Both the position numbers and the translations under genes were made by a program. Under the pieces are notes generated by a model. That model was not told the DNA's origin, did not search any database, and saw only the letters and a list, made by a program, of their open reading frames with translations. A stretch of DNA of 64,000 nucleotides from JAHBVL01 sp963712055 (GTDB lineage: Bacteria; Chloroflexota; Chloroflexia; Thermomicrobiales; UBA6265), in assembly GCA_963712055.1 (NCBI GenBank), contig CAVQGN010000004.1, forward strand, positions 186,001 through 250,000, read 5' to 3'. Below, one piece after another: positions 58,730-64,000 of this stretch (its first letter is position 1; each line of letters starts with the position of its first letter).

Positions 58730-59974
58730 TCATTCCGGGTAAGGCGTGTCGAGCAGGATCGTTTCCACTAATTCGCCCTGTGCGTACAACTCCTCACGAG
58801 GCGGAAGGATCAGCAGAGCATTGGCTCCGACCAGAGAGAGGAGCCTCGAGGAAGCCTGCCCTCCGGTAGGGGTCGCCAGCAATCTGCCGTCGGCATCAAT
58901 CGTGACTCGCGCTCGCTGGTACTCGATCCGATCCGTAGGCACGATCTCCTGTCCGATCGCGACCTGGAACTGCGGCCGGGACGAGGTGACCCCGCGCATC
59001 AGATCCAACGCCGGCCGGATGAAAAGTTCGAACGAAACCAGCGCCGACACCGGATTGCCCGGCAACCCGTAGATCAGGGTCTCACCGACGGTTGCGAAAT
59101 TGAGTGGTTTTCCAGGTTTCATGAAAACACGCCGGAAATGAACCTCGGCCAGATCACCGAGAATGGCTTTGATCAGATCGAGCTCGCCCATCGACACGCC
59201 GCCACTCGTGATCACGATGTCGGAGTCGGCGATCCGCTCCCGGAGAAGAGTCTCGAGATGGACCCGCTCATCCGGACCCTTGCCGGACCAGATCACCTCT
59301 GCACCGGCTTCCGTGAGCGCGGCGATCAGACTGAACCGATTCGAATCGCGGATCTTGCCTGCTGTCAACGGTTCGTTCGGCTCGACGAGTTCATCGCCGG
59401 TCGAAACCACACTAACCCGTGGTTTGCGCCGGACGGTCACGGGATCTTCTCCAAATGCAGCCAGCAACCCGATTTCAGCCGGACCAATCAGCGTTCCGGC
59501 CGGCAGGAGAAGCGCCCCGGCCGCAACATCCGAACCAGTTGGACGGATGTTTTCTCCGGGTGAAACGACGTCCTGGTGGATCACCACATGATCATCCGCT
59601 CGTTCCGTGTTCTCCACCCGGACCACGGCATCCGCGCCAGCCGGAACCGGGGCGCCAGTCATGATCTGCACGGCTGTGCCAATCGTGACCGCTTCTGCAG
59701 TGACATCTCCAGCCGCTTGGACCGCCAGCACCTCCCGCCACGGGGACACGTCTTCGGCAACCACCGCGTAGCCGTCCATGGTCGACGCCGGGAAAGGGGG
59801 ATGGTCCTCAGGTGCGACGAAATCCTCGGCTAGCACCCGCCAGGCGCTTTGCGCAATCGGAACCTGTTCGGGTCCGAGCGGTGATAGGTGTGCCCGTATC
59901 GTGGCCCAGGCTTCATCAGGGTGACGAAGTCGGTCGAGTTCTGCGGTGTCTACGCTCATTGGTCGTTGGTCCAT
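58730..59974 (-). CDS. moeA: Molybdopterin molybdenumtransferase
   Basis: MoeA of 414 residues, inserting molybdate into MPT-AMP. The N-terminal PFPASTMDGYAVVAEDV, the GENIRPTGSDVAAGALLL block and VVSTGDELVEPNEPLTAGKI mark domains I and II. The MPT-binding domain III has DSDIVITSGGVSMGELD and VFMKPGKPLNFATVGETLIY, then LPGNPVSALVSFEL. The C-terminal domain IV ends with LLILPPREELYAQGELVETI. It may begin at ATG 59974 or 59959. It is followed by moaD and moaE on the same strand, the molybdenum-cofactor cluster of this window. Confidence 0.95.
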   Translation of the reverse strand: MDQRPMSVDTAELDRLRHPDEAWATIRAHLSPLGPEQVPIAQSAWRVLAEDFVAPEDHPPFPASTMDGYAVVAEDVSPWREVLAVQAAGDVTAEAVTIGTAVQIMTGAPVPAGADAVVRVENTERADDHVVIHQDVVSPGENIRPTGSDVAAGALLLPAGTLIGPAEIGLLAAFGEDPVTVRRKPRVSVVSTGDELVEPNEPLTAGKIRDSNRFSLIAALTEAGAEVIWSGKGPDERVHLETLLRERIADSDIVITSGGVSMGELDLIKAILGDLAEVHFRRVFMKPGKPLNFATVGETLIYGLPGNPVSALVSFELFIRPALDLMRGVTSSRPQFQVAIGQEIVPTDRIEYQRARVTIDADGRLLATPTGGQASSRLLSLVGANALLILPPREELYAQGELVETILLDTPYPE

Positions 59975-60059
59975 GCGTCAGTACGGATCTTTGCCGTTTT
60001 TTCGATCGATGATGGTATCACTGCCGTTCGCTGAGAGAGTTTGTAACAGTAGCCAGTGA

Positions 60060-60088
60060 TTGACGATCTCCGGGCCGCTCCTTACAAT
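60060..60088 (+). promoter_or_regulatory. Sigma-70 promoter of the relA/spoT-type gene
   Basis: TTGACG (60060-60065) and TACAAT (60083-60088) are separated by exactly 17 bases, each matching consensus at five of six. Transcription would begin near 60095, so the reading frame's earlier GTG at 60056 cannot be the start. Confidence 0.8.
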
Positions 60089-60100
60089 GACATAACCCTG

Positions 60101-62443
60101 ATGGTTGGCAGCGTCAGGCGTTTTTGGATTCTGTATCGCTCACAACTGGGAAGTTCACACGCGCTCATGCAGGTTCCGAAACAACCGCATGTGATGGAGG
60201 AGCCTACTCCCGTAGGTGCTTTGCTGCGTCCAGTTTCGAGCACTGGTTTCACAGTGCTCGATGAAGATGCCATCGTCGCTCAAGCCAGTGCTGATTTCCT
60301 GGCACTCGCTGTCGAGGAAGGCTATTCCGAAGAGCAACTCCAGATTGTCGAGACCGCGCTCGCGTTTGCGACCGAAGCGCACGTTGGAACTCGGCGTCAT
60401 TCGGGCGAACCGTTCATTCTCCATCCGATCGAAGTCGCTTCGATACTCCTACGCCTGAAGGTCGATCCCGAAACTGCGGCCGCAGCGCTTCTTCACGATG
60501 CCGTCGAGGACACGCCGGTAACGACCGAAGATATCGTCGAGCACTTCGGCGAGCGGGTCCAGATGCTGGTCGATGGGGTCACCAAACTCGGCAAACTCTC
60601 GACCGATACGAGCGATCAGTCCGCTCAGGTCCGTGATTACGACGAGCAATCAGAAAATCTGCGCAAGATGTTCCTCGCAATGGCCGAGGATATCGGCGTC
60701 GTGTTGATCAAGCTCGCTGACCGTCTCCACAACATGCGTACGCTCGACGCCCTCCCCCGCGACAAGCAACTAGTCAAAGCACGACAAACGATGGAGATCT
60801 TCGCTCCGCTGGCCAACCGACTCGGAATCTGGCCGATCAAAGTCGAGCTCGAAGATCTCTCGTTTCGGTATCTGCAACCAGTCGAATACGAAACCATTCG
60901 GCGGCAACTGGAGATCAAGGGACGGAATCAGGAAGAATACGTTGAGCGAGTGATCGAACTGCTCAGCAAAGAACTCGAAGCGCAGGGCTTCCCGGGTCGA
61001 CTGAACGGCCGCAAGAAGCACATCTATTCGATCTACCGAAAGATGGAGCAGAAACAGCGCGGTCTCGACGAAATCTACGATGTCCTCGGAATCCGGGTAA
61101 TCGTCGAAAAGACCTCCGATTGCTACGGTGCGCTTGGAGTGGTCCATACCTTGTGGCACCCGATTCCCGGCGAGTTTGATGACTACATCGCGACTCCGAA
61201 AGCGAGTCACTACCGCAGCCTGCACACGGCGGTGATCGGTCCAGGCAGTTATCCGCTTGAGATCCAGATTCGAACGCAGGAGATGCACGACGACGCCGAG
61301 TACGGAGTCGCGGCGCATTGGCGCTACAAGGAGGGACGCAAGTCCGATCCTCAACTCGAGGAAAAGGTTGCCTGGCTGCGGCAATTGATGGAATGGCGTA
61401 CCGAAGTGAGCGACGCTGAGGACTTTGTCGAAGCCCTCAAGTCGCAGTATTTTCGCGAACAGATTTACGTGTTCACCCCCAAGGGCGACATCATCGAACT
61501 CCCGGCTGGATCAACCCCCGTCGACTTCGCCTACCGGATTCACACCGAGGTCGGACACCACACGACCAGCGCCAAAGCCAACGACCGTTTGGTGCCGCTA
61601 ACCTACAAACTCAAGATGGCCGATGTTGTCGAAATCGAAACCAGCAAGAGTAAGGTCGGACCAAGCCGCGACTGGTTGCGGGAAGAGCGTGGATACGTCA
61701 AGACCCCAGGCGCTCGCGAAAAAATCCGCCAATGGTTCCGTCGTCAGGAGCGTGAGGAAAACGTTCACCAGGGGAGCGAAACGCTCGAAAAGGAACTCAA
61801 ACGCCTCGGTCTTGAGATGAAGCCAGAAGAGGTTCTGGAGCGCTTCCCCCGGTATTCGAAACTCGATGATTTCCTCGCCGCAATCGGGTATGGTGCGGTT
61901 TCGGCTCAGGGTATCGCCACCAAACTCGGCGAGCACGCCTCAAAGGAATCGTTCAGCGGTCAGTCGACCTTCAAGAAACCGACCTCGGCCCCGCGGGTCG
62001 TTGCCGGTGGCATGAGCAACATGCTGACCACTTTCGCGACCTGCTGTCGCCCGGTCAACGGCGACCCGATCGTCGGTTTCGTGACTCGTGGACGCGGGAT
62101 CACCGTCCACCGGGCCTCGTGCGTCAACGTGATCAATACTCCGGACCAGGAGCGTCTCCTCGAACTGACCTGGGACGATACTGCGACTGATAACACCGTC
62201 CCCGTGCCAATCATCCTGCGCGCGTTCGACCGCGTTGGCCTGGTCCGCGATATCTCAACCGAACTCGCGGATGAGCGGATCAATATCCTCAATCTCGAAT
62301 CACATACCCATGACAATCGCGAGGTCACGATTCGTTTGATCCTCGAACTGCTCGATCTCAAGCAACTAAGCAGGGTGGTCCATCGCCTCGAAATGATTCC
62401 TGACGTCATCGAAGCCCACCGCGAAGCCAGCGGAGTCCGGTGA
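60101..62443 (+). CDS. relA: Bifunctional (p)ppGpp synthetase/hydrolase RelA/SpoT
   Basis: Long RelA/SpoT homologue of about 780 residues, controlling the stringent response alarmone. An HD hydrolase domain is present, with HSGEPFILHPIEVA and LLHDAVEDT (intact HD pair), so hydrolase activity is expected. The synthetase domain follows: IYDVLGIRVIV, ATPKASHYRSLHTAVIGPG, and EIQIRTQEMHDDAEYGVAAHW. A TGS domain begins near IYVFTPKGDIIELPAGSTPV, and the C-terminal ACT domain contains IILRAFDRVGLVRDISTELADERI. A zinc-finger-like segment reads MLTTFATCCRPVNGD. Start uncertain: ATG 60101 is the first after the promoter, and ATG 60167 and 60194 are alternatives; none has a good ribosome site. Confidence 0.95.
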   Translation: MVGSVRRFWILYRSQLGSSHALMQVPKQPHVMEEPTPVGALLRPVSSTGFTVLDEDAIVAQASADFLALAVEEGYSEEQLQIVETALAFATEAHVGTRRHSGEPFILHPIEVASILLRLKVDPETAAAALLHDAVEDTPVTTEDIVEHFGERVQMLVDGVTKLGKLSTDTSDQSAQVRDYDEQSENLRKMFLAMAEDIGVVLIKLADRLHNMRTLDALPRDKQLVKARQTMEIFAPLANRLGIWPIKVELEDLSFRYLQPVEYETIRRQLEIKGRNQEEYVERVIELLSKELEAQGFPGRLNGRKKHIYSIYRKMEQKQRGLDEIYDVLGIRVIVEKTSDCYGALGVVHTLWHPIPGEFDDYIATPKASHYRSLHTAVIGPGSYPLEIQIRTQEMHDDAEYGVAAHWRYKEGRKSDPQLEEKVAWLRQLMEWRTEVSDAEDFVEALKSQYFREQIYVFTPKGDIIELPAGSTPVDFAYRIHTEVGHHTTSAKANDRLVPLTYKLKMADVVEIETSKSKVGPSRDWLREERGYVKTPGAREKIRQWFRRQEREENVHQGSETLEKELKRLGLEMKPEEVLERFPRYSKLDDFLAAIGYGAVSAQGIATKLGEHASKESFSGQSTFKKPTSAPRVVAGGMSNMLTTFATCCRPVNGDPIVGFVTRGRGITVHRASCVNVINTPDQERLLELTWDDTATDNTVPVPIILRAFDRVGLVRDISTELADERINILNLESHTHDNREVTIRLILELLDLKQLSRVVHRLEMIPDVIEAHREASGVR

Positions 62444-63423
62444 ATCGATTGGTTTCCGGCGGAGTCCTTGCCGCCGGCGAAATACTTGTCGATCTGATTG
62501 CATCCGATGGCTCAAATGGGCTGCTCGACGCAACCTCCCTGGCAGTCCGACCCGGCGGAGCGCCGGCCAACGCCGCCGTCGCGCTGGCTCGGCAAGGGTT
62601 GCCGGTGGCCTTCCTCGGCGTGGTCGGACAGGACCCCTTCGGAGAGCGGCTGATCACATCACTGAGCGCTGCCCACGTCGACACCAGCCTCATCCGTTCC
62701 ACCCCCGATGCTGAAACGAGTCTGGCGCTTGCCTGGAAAGACGCGAACGGTGATGGGCATTTTCGACTCATCCGGATGGCCGACCGTCTGCTGTCACCCG
62801 ACGACATCGACCGTGCCGATGTCCGCCACCGGGACGCCTTGGTGATTGGCTCGGTGTCCCTCGCGGAAGATCCCTCCCGTTCGGCAATCGAGCGTGCCGT
62901 TGCCCAGGCGAACAAAGCCGATGTGCCGGTTTGCTTTGACGTGAACGTGCGCCCATCGATCTGGTCTAAACCGGAGCAGATCCTGGACGTCGTTCGCCCA
63001 GTTCTTGGCTCAGTCGACCTGATCAAAGCTAGCGTCGATGATGTCGCGTACCTTTCAGGAAGTCGGCTCATGGGGAGGGAGGCTCTCGCCTGGTTGGACC
63101 AGTTTCCAGCCCGGTTTCTGATCGTGACTGACGGCAGTCGGGGCGCCTGGTTTGCGGTTCGCTCCAGCACTGGCGACCTGGTCAGGTCAGAGTTCGTTCC
63201 AGCTTTCGCAGTTGATGCCATCGATCCGACCGGTGCCGGCGACGCGTTTACGGCTGCGATTCTCTCCCGCTTGCTCGCGAATGAGTGGCAGGATCTGACT
63301 GAAAGCGATCTGCACTATGCCGCCGCTGCTGGAGCGCTGACCACGACCCGCCATGGCGCGATCGACGCGTTGCCAACCCGCTCGGATATCCTCTCCTTTC
63401 TGGCCAGCGTCGGGTCAGCCTGA
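62440..63423 (+). CDS. PfkB-family carbohydrate kinase (fructokinase-like)
   Basis: Ribokinase/PfkB-family sugar kinase of 327 residues. The start block is AAGEILVDLIASDGSNG, PfkB signature 1 lies in RPGGAPANAAVALARQGLPV, and signature 2 with the catalytic Asp is in DPTGAGDAFTAAILSRLL at about residues 262-279. PAPS-type sugar-binding region SVSLAEDPSRSA suggests fructokinase or 2-keto-3-deoxygluconate kinase. Its GTG start overlaps the relA stop (GTGA). Its coupling to relA is translational; a role in sugar catabolism is likely. Confidence 0.88.
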   Translation: MNRLVSGGVLAAGEILVDLIASDGSNGLLDATSLAVRPGGAPANAAVALARQGLPVAFLGVVGQDPFGERLITSLSAAHVDTSLIRSTPDAETSLALAWKDANGDGHFRLIRMADRLLSPDDIDRADVRHRDALVIGSVSLAEDPSRSAIERAVAQANKADVPVCFDVNVRPSIWSKPEQILDVVRPVLGSVDLIKASVDDVAYLSGSRLMGREALAWLDQFPARFLIVTDGSRGAWFAVRSSTGDLVRSEFVPAFAVDAIDPTGAGDAFTAAILSRLLANEWQDLTESDLHYAAAAGALTTTRHGAIDALPTRSDILSFLASVGSA

Positions 63424-63477
63424 AACGGTTCACCCCAGCGCCAGCCTCCGACACGGGTCGACCTGACAGGAACCGTT

Positions 63478-64000
63478 GTGCCCAAACTCGCTGATCCGGT
63501 GGCCATCTCCATTTTCGGACTCGAGATTCGCTGGTACGCGATTTTCATACTGACCGGCTTGCTGATTGCGATCGCTATTGCTCGGTGGATTGCCCTCTCG
63601 CGCGGTCTGGATCCCGAGTTCGTGCTCGATGTCGCTCCCTGGATCGTCATTGGCGCGCTGATCGGAGCCAGGCTCTACTATCTGGCTCTGAAATGGGATT
63701 ACTTTCTCGATCAACCGCGTGAAGCGCTCAACATCCGACTCGGTGGGCTGACGGTCCATGGCGCGATAGTCGGCGGTTTGATTGCGCTCTATGTCTATTG
63801 CCGCTGGCGCGATCAGCGCTTTCTTACCTGGGCCGATATCATCGCCGCGGCAATGCCGATTGGTCAGGCGATCGGACGCTGGGGGAATTGGGCTAATCAG
63901 GAAGCCTTTGGCACACCCACGAGTCGACCCTGGGCCGTTCATATCGATCCGCAGTATCGACCGCCGCAGTATTCAAGCTTCGAAACCTTCCACCCGACCT
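63478..64000 (+). CDS. lgt: Prolipoprotein diacylglyceryl transferase, N-terminal part (cut by window edge)
   Basis: The first 174 residues of Lgt, the membrane enzyme that puts diacylglycerol on lipoprotein Cys. From GTG 63478 (AGGA six bases upstream) the sequence reads VPKLADPVAISIFGLEIRWY. At least four membrane segments follow. The Lgt motifs are GLTVHGAIVGG (family HGGL-type, with the conserved His and Gly) and the diagnostic GRWGNWANQEAFG with Arg, Asn and Glu residues. The frame is open to the right edge. The lipoprotein at 38.9 kb is a likely client. Confidence 0.95.
   Translation, partial: MPKLADPVAISIFGLEIRWYAIFILTGLLIAIAIARWIALSRGLDPEFVLDVAPWIVIGALIGARLYYLALKWDYFLDQPREALNIRLGGLTVHGAIVGGLIALYVYCRWRDQRFLTWADIIAAAMPIGQAIGRWGNWANQEAFGTPTSRPWAVHIDPQYRPPQYSSFETFHPT

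Noticed and set aside
60056..60100. GTG 60056 as the start of the RelA/SpoT gene
   Set aside because: It falls before a 17-bp-spaced TTGACG/TACAAT promoter.
1..64000. tRNA, rRNA, CRISPR, insertion sequence, phage or defence genes
   Set aside because: I looked through every gene-free stretch and all gene products and found no such feature; the window looks like ordinary core chromosome.

Overview
This 64 kb window is a GC-rich (roughly 58-60 % by eye), densely packed bacterial chromosome segment. I infer Chloroflexota, most likely a Thermomicrobia-like lineage. The reasons are a fused AccD-AccA carboxyltransferase, Tat-exported sugar-binding protein and L,D-transpeptidases, Thr/Pro-rich secreted proteins, no outer-membrane genes, and frequent GTG/TTG starts. 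No ribosomal or marker RNA gene is present, so the placement is an inference. I see no rRNA, tRNA, CRISPR array, transposase or phage gene.

Layout. 0-8.5 kb: aconitase (cut by the left edge), a flippase-like membrane protein, uppP, a membrane-anchored protein, a gamma-glutamyltransferase, a YtxH protein, a nucleoside deoxyribosyltransferase, and a YugP zinc peptidase whose leader is a clear yybP-ykoY (Mn2+) riboswitch. 8.5-20.7 kb: a methyltransferase and homoserine dehydrogenase, fused accDA, purK-purE, pyrG with a metallo-beta-lactamase-fold protein, recX, a PyrE-type phosphoribosyltransferase, a polyprenyl diphosphate synthase, and asparaginase II coupled to a MoaD-like protein. 20.8-33.4 kb: the cell-envelope and secreted set, with two L,D-transpeptidases, a beta-propeller protein carrying a 60-bp tandem repeat, GMC and phytoene-desaturase-like flavoproteins, a UbiA prenyltransferase, and pyrD.

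33.5-41.6 kb: recJ, lon, a LOG-family protein, a lipoprotein, DUF1684 and murI. 41.6-49.5 kb: a single-strand run of eight genes that looks like one catabolic operon. It holds a Tat-exported sugar-binding protein, two permeases without their own ATPase, a glycosidase-like beta-propeller, a hydroxyacid-oxoacid transhydrogenase-like alcohol dehydrogenase, a flavin/F420-type PPOX protein, a cyclase-family hydrolase and a DUF362 protein. 49.8-64 kb: BtpA, a PPOX protein, a sulfite-oxidase-type molybdoenzyme, prmC, prfA, thpR, pheA, an MqnA-like protein, cysK, moaE-moaD-moeA, a RelA/SpoT synthetase-hydrolase, a PfkB sugar kinase, and the start of lgt at the right edge.

The genes mostly serve central metabolism: pyrimidines (pyrD, pyrE-like, pyrG), purines (purK, purE), Thr/Met, Phe and Cys synthesis, fatty acids, molybdenum cofactor and peptidoglycan. 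The most unusual items are the Mn2+ riboswitch in front of a membrane peptidase instead of a metal exporter, two MoaD-type sulfur carriers that continue past their Gly-Gly terminus, the eight-gene transport/catabolic operon, and an unusually consistent arrangement of convergent genes whose stop codons touch or overlap.
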